Shown: positions 1 to 8,168, counted from the stretch's first letter. The stretch: 64,000 nucleotides of DNA from JANQPD01 sp963715655 (GCA_963715655.1 OY970262.1:2604001-2668000), one strand, 5' to 3'. The notes: generated by a model not told the origin, from the letters alone. Numbers and translations: made by a program.

Positions 1-2586
1 TGGTCAATAAGACGACACAAACTGGTGGTAATGGTACTTGATTTAGAGGAACTTGAAGAACTTCCTACCAATAAAATTGATGGTTTTTACGAACGTTTAA
101 AAGAAATGTTTCCCGGTATGTATGAGCACCGTTGCTCGGTAGGTGCGCCCGGTGGATTTTTTGAACGCGTACAAGAAGGCACTTGGATTGGGCACGTTAT
201 TGAACATATCGCCTTAGAAATTCAGAGTTTGGCAGGTATGGAAACCGGTTTTGGCCGTACCCGTGGCACCGGAAATCATGGTGAATACAACGTAGTATTT
301 TCTTATGCCGAAGAAAATGTGGGACTTTTTGCTGCAAAAGCATCCGTATATATTGCACGTGCTTTAATTGATAATAAGCCCTATAATTTAGAAGATGATA
401 TTCAGCACATGCGCGAACTGCGTGAGAAAGAACGCCTTGGCCCAAGCACCGGTTCTATTGTAGAAGAAGCTGCTAGCAGAGGTATTCCTTGGTTGCGCTT
501 AAACCGATATAGCCTTGTGCAACTAGGCTATGGCGCAAACCAAAAACGCATACAGGCAACGGTGGCAAGTTCCACAGGAAGCATAGCAGTAGAATTAGCG
601 TGCGACAAGGAAGACACTAAGGAACTTTTAGAAGCCAACGGAATTCCCGTTCCACGCGGACGTATTGTGCGCAGTGAAGAAGGATTAATGGAAGCTATTG
701 ATCGAATTGGTTATCCGGTGGTAACCAAACCTATTGACGGCAATCATGGTCGTGGCGCCACTATAAATATTACTAATGATGCCGATGCCAAAGTAGCCTA
801 TACAGTAGCTAAAGAACACAGTCGCTCCATTATTGTAGAACGTTATATTTCAGGTTTTGACCACCGATTGCTCGTAATTGACAATCAATTTGTGGCTGCG
901 GCCAGACGTACGCCTGCTAGTGTTACGGGCGATGGCACCTCCAACATACAACAATTGATTGATAAAGTAAACGCAGACCCAAGGCGTGGTTATGGACACG
1001 AAAAAGTGCTGACAGCCATTACCGTAGATCATCACACCGAATTAATTTTAAAAGAACAAAATCTTACGCTTGACTCAGTTATCCCGAAAGGAGAATTATT
1101 ATTATTAAAACCAACCGCCAACCTTAGCACCGGTGGTACTGCGGAGGATATTACCGATGCCGTGCATCCGTATAACATCTTTATGGCCGAACGTATTTCT
1201 AAAATTATAGGTTTAGATATTTGCGGTATCGACATTATTGCGAAAGATGTAAGCACGCCCATTGATGAGAATGGTGGTGCTGTAATTGAAGTAAATGCCG
1301 GCCCCGGTTTTAGAATGCACCTTGCTCCTACGCACGGTTTAGCGCGCAATGTAGCGGGTAATGTTGTTGATATGCTTTTCCCGCAAGGCACACCATTTAA
1401 AATTCCAATTATTGCTGTTACGGGCACTAATGGAAAAACTACCACTACACGATTAATGGCGCATATAGTGCGTAACATGGGCTATAAAGTTGGCTTTACC
1501 ACTTCAGACGGTGTATATATTCAAAACCGGATGTTGCAAAAAGGCGACTGCACCGGCCCAGTAAGCGCTGAATTTGTGCTACGCGACCCAACGGTAAATT
1601 TTGCTGTATTAGAAACAGCTAGAGGAGGAATTTTACGTGCCGGTCTTGGTTTCGGAAACTGTGACATTGCCATTATTACGAACATCGCTGCTGATCATTT
1701 AGGTTTAAAGGGTATTAACACGTTAGAGGATTTAGCGCGCGTAAAATCTATTGTTGCTGAAAGCGTGCTACCCGAAGGTTACGCTATTTTAAATGCTGAC
1801 GATGATTTGGTGTACGATATGCGTAAAAACGTAAACAGCAATGTGGCATTCTTTAGTTTAAAAGAGGATAATCCGCGTATTATAGCGCATTGCAGCAAAG
1901 GTGGCTTGGCCGCGATTTATGAAAATGGGTACATTACTATATGCAAAGGCGAATGGAAAATGAGGATAGAAAAAGCCGTAAATATTCCCATTACGTTTAG
2001 AGGAAAAGCGGAGTTTAATATTGCCAATACGCTACCCGCTGTGCTTGCGAGTTTTATACGTGGGTTTAAAATTGCGGATATCAAACAAGCGTTGGAAACC
2101 TTTGTACCATCGCCAGCGCAAACGCCCGGACGTATGAATATGTTCCGTTTTAAAGATTTTGATGTGATGTTGGATTACGCCCACAACCCGGCTGGCTTTA
2201 CCGCCATTGGTAACTTTTTAGCACAAGTAGATGCCACTGAAAAAGTGGGTATTATTGCTGGTGTAGGCGATAGACGCGATGAGGACATTCTGGAACTTGG
2301 TGCTTTAAGCGCAAAAATGTTTGACAAGATTATTATCCGTCAAGATAAAAACCTGCGTGGCCGCACCGAGGAGGAATTAATTGGCCTAATGAAGCAAGGT
2401 ATTTTAAATGAAGATCCTAAAAAGGAAATTTTGATAATACCCAAAGAAAGTGAAGCGATACGCTATGCGGTAAGCAACGCCAAAAAAGATTCTTTTATAG
2501 TGATTTGCAGCGATGTGGTACCCGATGCCTTAGAATTAGTAAGACAACTTAATGAGGAGGAAGATTTGGCTTCGGCTAAGGTTTAA
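1..2586 (+). CDS. cphA: Cyanophycin synthetase, 5' end cut by window
   Basis: Makes cyanophycin, the non-ribosomal Asp-Arg storage polymer, by ATP-dependent addition of Asp and then Arg. The frame is open back to base 1, and the first visible residues (WSIRRHKL) match the usual family N-terminus, so the gene starts just outside the window; about 15 residues are probably missing. The GTG at 25 is unlikely to be the true start. The visible 861 residues hold an N-terminal domain, an ATP-grasp domain (GNHGRGATINI near residue 247) and a C-terminal Mur-ligase-like domain with the P-loop GTNGKTT at bases 1423-1443 and the LDYAHNPAGF motif near base 2170. The length fits the family (about 870-900). 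Cyanophycinase usually lies next to this gene and would be upstream, out of view. The stop is followed within a few bases by a palindromic repeat. Confidence 0.95.
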   Translation, partial: WSIRRHKLVVMVLDLEELEELPTNKIDGFYERLKEMFPGMYEHRCSVGAPGGFFERVQEGTWIGHVIEHIALEIQSLAGMETGFGRTRGTGNHGEYNVVFSYAEENVGLFAAKASVYIARALIDNKPYNLEDDIQHMRELREKERLGPSTGSIVEEAASRGIPWLRLNRYSLVQLGYGANQKRIQATVASSTGSIAVELACDKEDTKELLEANGIPVPRGRIVRSEEGLMEAIDRIGYPVVTKPIDGNHGRGATINITNDADAKVAYTVAKEHSRSIIVERYISGFDHRLLVIDNQFVAAARRTPASVTGDGTSNIQQLIDKVNADPRRGYGHEKVLTAITVDHHTELILKEQNLTLDSVIPKGELLLLKPTANLSTGGTAEDITDAVHPYNIFMAERISKIIGLDICGIDIIAKDVSTPIDENGGAVIEVNAGPGFRMHLAPTHGLARNVAGNVVDMLFPQGTPFKIPIIAVTGTNGKTTTTRLMAHIVRNMGYKVGFTTSDGVYIQNRMLQKGDCTGPVSAEFVLRDPTVNFAVLETARGGILRAGLGFGNCDIAIITNIAADHLGLKGINTLEDLARVKSIVAESVLPEGYAILNADDDLVYDMRKNVNSNVAFFSLKEDNPRIIAHCSKGGLAAIYENGYITICKGEWKMRIEKAVNIPITFRGKAEFNIANTLPAVLASFIRGFKIADIKQALETFVPSPAQTPGRMNMFRFKDFDVMLDYAHNPAGFTAIGNFLAQVDATEKVGIIAGVGDRRDEDILELGALSAKMFDKIIIRQDKNLRGRTEEELIGLMKQGILNEDPKKEILIIPKESEAIRYAVSNAKKDSFIVICSDVVPDALELVRQLNEEEDLASAKV

Positions 2587-2671
2587 AAATTGAGTGTTTG
2601 CGTGTTTCTAATTTGTGCTTCAAGAATAAAAAAATGTTATGGCAGTTGAATACAAATCTGCGCTAGTTGAA
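2587..2671. repeat. Palindromic dispersed repeat, copy 1 (left of SIR2 cassette)
   Basis: About 80 bases directly after the cphA stop. By eye it aligns, in the same orientation and with one small gap, to 4769-4852. The best-conserved part is the right arm (2641-2670 against 4822-4851, 23 of 30 matches), which carries CAAATCTGCG. The left arm (TTTGCG...TAATTTGTGCTTC) is more degraded. The sequence resembles REP-like elements common in Bacteroidota intergenic DNA. It marks one side of the two-gene cassette 2710-4646. Confidence 0.6.
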
Positions 2672-2709
2672 ATATGTAAGACTATTAAATAAATGAAAAT
2701 AGGTACGAA

Positions 2710-3519
2710 ATGAATAAAGAGGTTAGAGAAGGTTTTATACCAGATTGGGCTATGGGAACACAGGGTGCTATGATTAATATTGTCAAAAATATTAATTCTG
2801 AAACAGCAACAACTTGGCCAACCATACGTGGTTTTAAATTTAGCCCCTATCGTTATAATGATTTTATGTTGCTCGTCTTACAGGATGAACCAAATCCTCA
2901 AGGAGCGATGATTGGATCAGGGGCTTTTTTAACATTGCCCGAAAGTATTACTACATCTGTTCCGGTAAACATCGAAACATTTAGAAATATATATCAAACT
3001 GTTGTAGCTGCATTTAATTTGACTACTAGTGATTTTATTTATTTTATACCTATTAAAGAGGGTGGAAATTTGAAGGAAAACTATTCAAAATTTTCTGAGG
3101 AAGAAGTCTTCTTTTGGGAATATCAACATAGTTTCAATATTAAAAACTATCGCGATATTGATAACCATACAACACCTTCACCCACACCAAAACCCACCGC
3201 AGCACCAATTACAATCGTGAATAATCATTATCACCTAAGCGATAATTCAAGAATTAATAATAATTCAACTGACAATTCTGTAAATAAGCAGACAATCAGT
3301 TTTAAAAGTTCAGTTTATGAAGATTTAAACAAAAGGGCTGAAGAAATAAATAGCATATCAGAGCAGAAGGAAGTTAAAAAAGCGATATCGGAAATGGAGC
3401 AAAGTGAAAACATTCAATCCTTCAAATCTGCATATAATAGCTTTATAGCGAAAGCTGCTAATCACATGACACTGTTTTCTCCATTTATTCCTGCACTTAC
3501 AGAGATGTTAATCAAATAA
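2710..3519 (+). CDS. Unrecognised protein upstream of SIR2-like gene
   Basis: I do not recognise this 269-residue protein. It has no signal peptide or membrane segment and looks cytoplasmic. Residues 1-150 form an apparently globular domain containing aromatic-rich stretches (FIYFIPIKEGG, FFWEYQHSFNI). Around 155-165 there is a Pro/Thr linker (PSPTPKPT), then an Asn/Ser-rich stretch (about 174-196). A charged, helix-prone C-terminal segment of about 70 residues ends in a hydrophobic tail (HMTLFSPFIPALTEML). A globular domain, an Asn-rich linker and a short helical module recall sensor or adaptor subunits of bacterial immune systems, but that is only an architectural impression. ATG start at 2710. 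The SIR2-like gene follows 50 bases downstream on the same strand, so the two are probably co-transcribed. Both sit between copies of a dispersed repeat, which suggests a transferred cassette. Confidence 0.7.
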   Translation: MNKEVREGFIPDWAMGTQGAMINIVKNINSETATTWPTIRGFKFSPYRYNDFMLLVLQDEPNPQGAMIGSGAFLTLPESITTSVPVNIETFRNIYQTVVAAFNLTTSDFIYFIPIKEGGNLKENYSKFSEEEVFFWEYQHSFNIKNYRDIDNHTTPSPTPKPTAAPITIVNNHYHLSDNSRINNNSTDNSVNKQTISFKSSVYEDLNKRAEEINSISEQKEVKKAISEMEQSENIQSFKSAYNSFIAKAANHMTLFSPFIPALTEMLIK

Positions 3520-3569
3520 AGTTTCATTCCAATTACTTGAAGGTTACCATTTACAACAATAATTGAAGC

Positions 3570-4646
3570 ATGCAGGAGGACACACACAGAATTCTTTACA
3601 TCTTAGGAGCTGGTGCTAGTGCTAATGCGATACCTCCTGTAAATGGACTTAACCACGCCATAATTGTTTGGGGCAATGCAATGAAGGAATATACTAGCGT
3701 ATTGGAATTACCTCAAAAGCACAGTCTCAGCAGACTCTCTAAACTGTTTTTAAGATTTGGACAAGAAGCAAAGACATCTTTTTCTGTTGATACACTTGCT
3801 AGAAAATATTACCTTAGAAAAGACTTCAAGACATTAGGAAAGTTAAAAACAGTGATAGCATTGACGATCCAATTAGAAAGTTTGAGTAATCCTAAATTGT
3901 TGAAACCTTTTCTCCCGTATCGAGAGCAGGTACTCACTGATTTACGATATGAAGCCTTTTTGGCCAGCCTTATTGACGAGCATACTAAGGCTATACCTGA
4001 TTCGATTAGAATCATTAGTTGGAACTATGATTTACAACTAACTCAAGCTTATCTTCAAATACTTAACAAGTTTAACGCTGATATGAGTAAGTCATATTAC
4101 GAGGAGGAGGTTGATGGATATACACATCTAACAAAATTAAATGGATCTATCTACAACGATAGCACCTTCAGTGATTCCTATTCAGACCTCAGTTTAATTG
4201 AACATCATAAGCATAAGTTGTCTAAAAATGCACTTTTAGTGCATGGATTAATAGAGTTTATTGAGGACAGAAAAAGCAATTGGTATAAATTGACAAATAT
4301 TGGTAGTATTAAATTTGCGTGGGAAGAGAATCGTGATTTTTCAGCGCTCGAAGCTTTTAGTCCAACAATTATTGTTGTGATTGGATATAGTTTCCCAACG
4401 TACAATAGAGATGTTGACAAGAATATTCTTAATACATTAAATGGCACAAAGGAAAGCAAAGTGTATGTCCAATGTAATTTTAGAACTAGTAAAGGTAAGT
4501 TGGTTAGAAATTTTGATGGAGTAAAATCAAATTTATTAGGATTAGGGGTATCTGCTGAGAAAATTGTGGAAGTAGCAGAGTCTAATGAATTTAGAATACC
4601 CTTTGAATTGAATAAGCCATTAGACCCGTTCGGATTTGTGATTTAA
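3570..4646 (+). CDS. SIR2-like NAD-binding protein, possible immune effector
   Basis: 358 residues with a SIR2-like Rossmann fold. The glycine motif LGAGAS lies at residues 12-17, SWNYD at 150-154 and IGYSFP at 271-276; all three are hallmarks of the SIR2_2-type proteins of bacterial defence systems, many of which hydrolyse NAD. There is no zinc-binding Cys cluster, so it is not a classical deacetylase. The position where these proteins usually read KLHGS reads KLNGS (residues 189-193; codon AAT at 4140-4142). That histidine is catalytic in SIR2 enzymes, so activity may be lost or altered; some relatives may naturally carry Asn. A His lies three residues before it (H186, in THLTK). There is no signal peptide. 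The unknown gene 50 bases upstream is the likely partner. Antiviral function is inference. Confidence 0.75.
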   Translation: MQEDTHRILYILGAGASANAIPPVNGLNHAIIVWGNAMKEYTSVLELPQKHSLSRLSKLFLRFGQEAKTSFSVDTLARKYYLRKDFKTLGKLKTVIALTIQLESLSNPKLLKPFLPYREQVLTDLRYEAFLASLIDEHTKAIPDSIRIISWNYDLQLTQAYLQILNKFNADMSKSYYEEEVDGYTHLTKLNGSIYNDSTFSDSYSDLSLIEHHKHKLSKNALLVHGLIEFIEDRKSNWYKLTNIGSIKFAWEENRDFSALEAFSPTIIVVIGYSFPTYNRDVDKNILNTLNGTKESKVYVQCNFRTSKGKLVRNFDGVKSNLLGLGVSAEKIVEVAESNEFRIPFELNKPLDPFGFVI

Positions 4647-4685
4647 ATTCAATGAATGTAATTGCCATAATAGTATCAATTCTCA

Positions 4686-4713
4686 CCCGCTAGCGCGGAT
4701 TTGTAATCCGTGC
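4686..4713. repeat. REP-like half element
   Basis: CTAGCGCGGATTTGTAATCC and its flanks form an imperfect palindrome (GCGGATT...AATCCGT). It matches the arms of the repeats at 2587-2671 and 4769-4852. It lies 40 bases past the SIR2-like stop. Such sequences are scattered through many Bacteroidota genomes between genes. Confidence 0.55.
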
Positions 4714-4768
4714 TTTTAAAATTCTTTAATTTAGATTAAAAATGATTTGACACTATTGGCAGTTTTAG

Positions 4769-4852
4769 CCCTCACTAGCGCAGGTTTATAATTTGTTCTT
4801 CACAAAAGTTAAAAAAATAGTGGCCATAGATTGCAAATCTGCGCCAGCTGAC
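4769..4852. repeat. Palindromic dispersed repeat, copy 2 (right of SIR2 cassette)
   Basis: The left arm (CACTAGCGCAGGTTTATAAT) and the right arm (ATTGCAAATCTGCGCCAGCT) are inverted relative to each other around an A-rich centre, so a transcript could fold back. The whole element is an imperfect direct copy of 2587-2671. It closes the cassette on the right and precedes a toxin-antitoxin pair. Confidence 0.6.
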
Positions 4853-4906
4853 GACAAAGAATGAGATAATTGTACTAACTTTATAAAGCTTTACTTTAGC
4901 ATTATT

Positions 4907-5146
4907 ATGGAAACAACAAATTTGAGAAGAAGAATCTTAGCCTTTGTGCAGCACGCTGACGTAGAGCACCTTAAACGCTTAGAAGCGTTTATAATAAGAG
5001 AACCATCTGATCTATCCATTTTAACTGAGAAACAAAAAGTTGAGCTTGATGAGCAGGAGGCATTTTATGCATCAGGAAATGGTGAGGTGTACGCATGGAA
5101 TGATATTAAGCAGGAACTGATTGATGAGCATGGCCTATCAACTTGA
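4907..5146 (+). CDS. Antitoxin of a RelE/ParE-type module
   Basis: 79 residues, mostly helical. The N-terminal amphipathic helix (LRRRILAFVQHADVEHLKRL) is followed by a charged region around LTEKQKVELDEQEAF and a tail with YAWNDIKQEL. This is the layout of the small addiction-module antitoxins paired with RelE/ParE toxins. It presumably binds the toxin and represses its own promoter. The toxin gene starts inside its 3' end (overlap 17 bases with the ATG at 5130), the usual arrangement for translational coupling. The antitoxin at 46876-47100 has the same layout and is a likely paralogue. Confidence 0.75.
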   Translation: METTNLRRRILAFVQHADVEHLKRLEAFIIREPSDLSILTEKQKVELDEQEAFYASGNGEVYAWNDIKQELIDEHGLST

Positions 5147-5417
5147 ACTTAGGGAAAATGCCCGTACAGGTGTAATTAATGGATTTAAATGGTATGAGAC
5201 AAAAAGCGAAGGGCTTGGAGCAAGGTTTGTCCAGCAAGTAGAAGATGTAATTGAGTACATAGGTAAAGATCCCTTGCACTTTCAGGTTAGGTATAAAGAT
5301 TATAGAGAAGCACTTTTAAAAAACTTTCCCTACGTTGTAATATATCAAGTTATAGGAAACCTTGTCATCGTTTCATCGGTATATCCGGCACGCGCTAATC
5401 CTGAAAAAAAGATATAG
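5130..5417 (+). CDS. RelE/ParE-family toxin
   Basis: About 95 residues with the ParE/RelE signature order: N-terminal helices (AYQLELRENARTGVINGFKWYE; GARFVQQVEDVIEYI), then strands (HFQVRYKDYREALLKNFPYVVIYQVI) ending in a basic tail (YPARANPEKKI). Members block translation by cleaving mRNA on the ribosome or poison gyrase; the sequence does not say which. ATG at 5130 is preferred over the upstream TTG (5121) and ATG (5124), because MAYQLEL gives a normal family N-terminus. All options overlap the antitoxin stop. Confidence 0.8.
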   Translation: MAYQLELRENARTGVINGFKWYETKSEGLGARFVQQVEDVIEYIGKDPLHFQVRYKDYREALLKNFPYVVIYQVIGNLVIVSSVYPARANPEKKI

Positions 5418-5963
5418 GTTGAGAAAGGCTCTCTAGCTCACCCGCTTTTTTCAAAACCTTCCCACTCTAAATATACATGTAATAAATACTTGTAAACCAA
5501 ATACTTGAATTTTGCTAATCTTTACCTAATACATACCAAGTAACCTGAGTTCGATTAAAACCAAAATAAATTAAGCTGATAATCAATAGTTCCAAAACAA
5601 CAAGCTAGCCCCTAAATTCCTACCGCTAAAGCAGCACTTACGGCCTAATGAGGACTTTAGCTACGCGTGTAGTTAAATCAAATTCTTTTGAATCTTATTT
5701 AACCCTTTACGACAGTGCCCAAGAAGGCTCATTAGTCAATAATAAATCTTTAAGCTGTTTGCCTTTTAACCTGTAATAGAAAAAACAGAATAAAATTTTC
5801 TAAACTATTATTTGTCGCTGAATAGTAGTACAAACCAGCTTTAAACTATTGTTGTGAAAAACTATAGATTGAAATAGCTTTGCCAGTGCAAAAGCATAGT
5901 ATTTGCTAACCACGTAATACCTTGCCGTTGCACGTTTATAAGACTTCATAAAAATTCCACCGT
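5418..5963. other. Gene-poor intergenic stretch
   Basis: 546 bases without a convincing gene. AT-rich with stops in all frames. The only structure I see is the palindrome-containing dispersed motif at 5650-5675. No tRNA fold or coding relic was recognisable. Confidence 0.6.
5650..5675. repeat. Dispersed palindromic motif, copy 1
   Basis: Contains TTAGCTACGCGTGTAGTTAA. Read on the minus strand it matches 46373-46398 (TAGCTACACGTGTAGCTAAAG) at roughly 23 of 26 positions, including the flanking AAAGTCC. The core is close to a perfect palindrome centred on ACGCGT/CACGTG. Confidence 0.5.
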
Positions 5964-6551
5964 TTGAAAAAAATACTCTTTAGCCTAACGCTTTGTCTTG
6001 CCAATCTTTACGCTTTTGCCCAAAATGAAATAGAATGGTCGCCCAACGTGCAATTAACGTTAGAAGATTTTCAATCACCTTCTACGGAAATAAACCCTGC
6101 CTTTAATAGCGTTTCATTGAGTGGTGGGTCAAGCCTATCCTTTGCAATAGCCATGAGTTCTTTAGAATTTATGCTTACTAAAAACTTTAATAGCAAAGTA
6201 AGCTGTGTTTTTTATAAAAACACGGCTATGGTTGTTGCACCTGATACCGCCAATGCTATGCAACTCGTTAATTTTGAAATGTACTGTTTTAACTTAAGTG
6301 AACTTTACGCCCGTAAAATGAGAAGGAAGCTACACGAAGAAAAGCGTGTTTTCTCAAACTTGAGTTATTTTGAACCCATTTACAATAGCTACCAACTATC
6401 ACTAAACAGCCGAAAAACAGCTACTCAAAAACTAACCGAATTTGGAGCAAAGGCTGATTTGTTAGCACAGGAAAACGGCAGGGTATTAGCGGAAATTGAA
6501 ACGCTGGCTGATTTTTGCAAAACGTGCACACCACCAAAAAAGAAGAAGTAA
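5964..6551 (+). CDS. Secreted protein of unknown function
   Basis: 195 residues. The first 19-20 (MKKILFSLTLCLANLYAFAQ) are a clear signal peptide ending AFAQ, typical of Bacteroidota exports. The mature N-terminus IEWSPNVQLTLEDFQ resembles the W...L...DF opening of DUF922-like secreted proteins, but the rest gives no family I can name. There are two cysteines near the C-terminus (FCKTC), and the protein ends in a lysine run. The start is TTG at 5964; no ATG precedes the signal peptide in frame. It stands alone on the plus strand after a long non-coding gap. Confidence 0.65.
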   Translation: MKKILFSLTLCLANLYAFAQNEIEWSPNVQLTLEDFQSPSTEINPAFNSVSLSGGSSLSFAIAMSSLEFMLTKNFNSKVSCVFYKNTAMVVAPDTANAMQLVNFEMYCFNLSELYARKMRRKLHEEKRVFSNLSYFEPIYNSYQLSLNSRKTATQKLTEFGAKADLLAQENGRVLAEIETLADFCKTCTPPKKKK

Positions 6552-6683
6552 TCCACCAGTTGCGCTTACATTTTTATTTCCTTAAGCGGATTAGTTAAAA
6601 TAATACTGCTCGGAGTAACCATTCAGAACAATTCGATTTTTAAAACCTTGTTAGTTTGTTGCTTTTTAAAAAGCAGTGGATTT

Positions 6684-7292
6684 ATGAAGCAAGCTAGTTA
6701 CTTACAGAATTTCCGTTCTTTTATTGAAGAAATTTCGCCTATTAGCGAAAAGGATTGGGACTTTTTCTCCACTAAATTAGTGGAGCGCGTTATTCCTAAA
6801 AAAACCATTTTTCTTAAATCAGGTGAAATTGAAAACCACATTAGCTTTATAGAAGCAGGTTGGATACGTTTATTTATTCCTCATGAAGACCCGGAAAAAG
6901 AAATAACGTTTGGCTTTAGTGGTAAAAGTGAGTTTATAAGTGCTTATGATTCCTTCTTAACCCAGCGCCCAAGTTTATATCAATTAGAAACACTTACTGA
7001 CACTACGCTTTGGAGTATTTCCTATCAACATTTACAACAAGTTTACAAGCATACAGAAATTGGCAATCACATCGGTCGCCTAACGGCAGAACGCCTCTTT
7101 TTACTAAAATCAAAACGTGAACAGTCTCTTTTACAGGATACCGCCCAACAGCGCTATTTAAATTTACAGAAAAACCGGCCTGCACTTTTTGATAACGTTC
7201 CACTTAAATATTTAGCCTCTTACATAGGTGTAACACCACAAGCACTCAGCCGAATACGCAAAAGAGTTACTGAACCCAAGTTCATTGTTTAG
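6684..7292 (+). CDS. Crp/Fnr-family transcriptional regulator
   Basis: 202 residues. The N-terminal two thirds form a cyclic-nucleotide-binding-type barrel (IPKKTIFLKSGEIENHISFIEAGWIRLF...). The C-terminus carries a helix-turn-helix (LKYLASYIGVTPQALSRIRK). There are no Fnr-type N-terminal cysteines for an iron-sulphur cluster. Bacteroidota have many such short regulators, and their ligands are mostly unknown. ATG at 6684 is preferred over the TTG 36 bases upstream, which would add a Cys-rich extension with no family support. The desaturase gene starts 45 bases downstream, so regulator and enzyme are probably co-transcribed, suggesting control of membrane lipid unsaturation. Confidence 0.85.
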   Translation: MKQASYLQNFRSFIEEISPISEKDWDFFSTKLVERVIPKKTIFLKSGEIENHISFIEAGWIRLFIPHEDPEKEITFGFSGKSEFISAYDSFLTQRPSLYQLETLTDTTLWSISYQHLQQVYKHTEIGNHIGRLTAERLFLLKSKREQSLLQDTAQQRYLNLQKNRPALFDNVPLKYLASYIGVTPQALSRIRKRVTEPKFIV

Positions 7293-7337
7293 CACCTCGT
7301 TGTACAGCACCTTTGCAGCCTCTTATAAAATAGGCAG

Positions 7338-8093
7338 ATGGCAATTTTCATTTTTTTAGTAGTGCTCTGGTACGGAGGACTTTTTTTTCAAACATTTTTC
7401 TTGCACCGTTACGCAGCTCATCAAACGTTTACCATGAGTAAGCGGAAGGAAAAAGTAGTGTTTATCTTAACCTGGATTTTTCAGGGTAGCAGCTATTTAA
7501 GTGCCTACGGGTATGGTATTATGCACCGTTTGCACCATGCTTACGCAGATACTGAAAACGACCCGCATTCACCAAAATATGATGATAGTCTGTTTTCTAT
7601 GATGTGGCGCACCAAAGGCATTTATCAAGATATTAATAACGATAAAATTGAAGTAGAACCAAAATTTAAAAAGAACGTACCGCAATGGAAAAGCTTTGAC
7701 CGCTTTGCCAGCTCTATGTACTCGCGTGTTTTTTGGGGCGTTTTATACGGAGTGTTTTTTATGGTTTTTGCAACGGCTTGGTGGCAATTTTTATTTTTAC
7801 CCTTAGCCTTTTTAATGGCTCCCGTACACGGTGTAATTATTAATTGGTATGCTCACATTTATGGGTATTCCAACTTTAAAGTAACTGATACTTCCAAAAA
7901 TTTACTACCGTTTGATTTTTTAATGATGGGCGAGTCTTACCATAATAATCACCATAAACATAGTACCAGAGCTAATTTTGGTGGTGTGCGTTGGCATGAA
8001 ATTGATCCTACCTATCAAATAATGCGGGTGTTAAATCTACTACGCATTATTAATTTGAAACCGCAAACGGTAAGGGTGAGCAGGGAGCGATAA
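7338..8093 (+). CDS. Membrane fatty-acid (acyl-CoA) desaturase
   Basis: 251 residues. Inserts a double bond into acyl chains using a di-iron centre, adjusting membrane fluidity. All three histidine boxes are present: HRYAAH near residue 23 (HxxxxH), HRLHH near 62 (HxxHH) and HNNHH near 203 (HxxHH). Hydrophobic segments lie before the first box and around residues 130-165, as expected for this membrane family. Length is normal for the compact bacterial delta-9-like group. It follows a Crp/Fnr regulator by 45 bases. Regiospecificity and acyl carrier cannot be read from sequence. Confidence 0.9.
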   Translation: MAIFIFLVVLWYGGLFFQTFFLHRYAAHQTFTMSKRKEKVVFILTWIFQGSSYLSAYGYGIMHRLHHAYADTENDPHSPKYDDSLFSMMWRTKGIYQDINNDKIEVEPKFKKNVPQWKSFDRFASSMYSRVFWGVLYGVFFMVFATAWWQFLFLPLAFLMAPVHGVIINWYAHIYGYSNFKVTDTSKNLLPFDFLMMGESYHNNHHKHSTRANFGGVRWHEIDPTYQIMRVLNLLRIINLKPQTVRVSRER

Positions 8094-8168
8094 ATCCGTA
8101 GATAAGTAAAACTAGTTCTTTAGGTTTATTTTTATCCGCCTCTAGCTTTTAATAATCTTAGTACGTGC

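Noticed and set aside
3809..4459. Minus-strand open frames (68 and 84 codons) inside the SIR2-like gene
   Set aside because: They lie entirely within a gene with recognisable motifs on the other strand and have no family features.
3570..4646. Protein deacetylase (classical sirtuin)
   Set aside because: No zinc-binding cysteine cluster, and the motif set fits SIR2_2-type defence proteins instead.
5418..5963. Decayed gene or tRNA in the long gap
   Set aside because: No tRNA arms or coding remains were recognisable; stops occur frequently in all frames.
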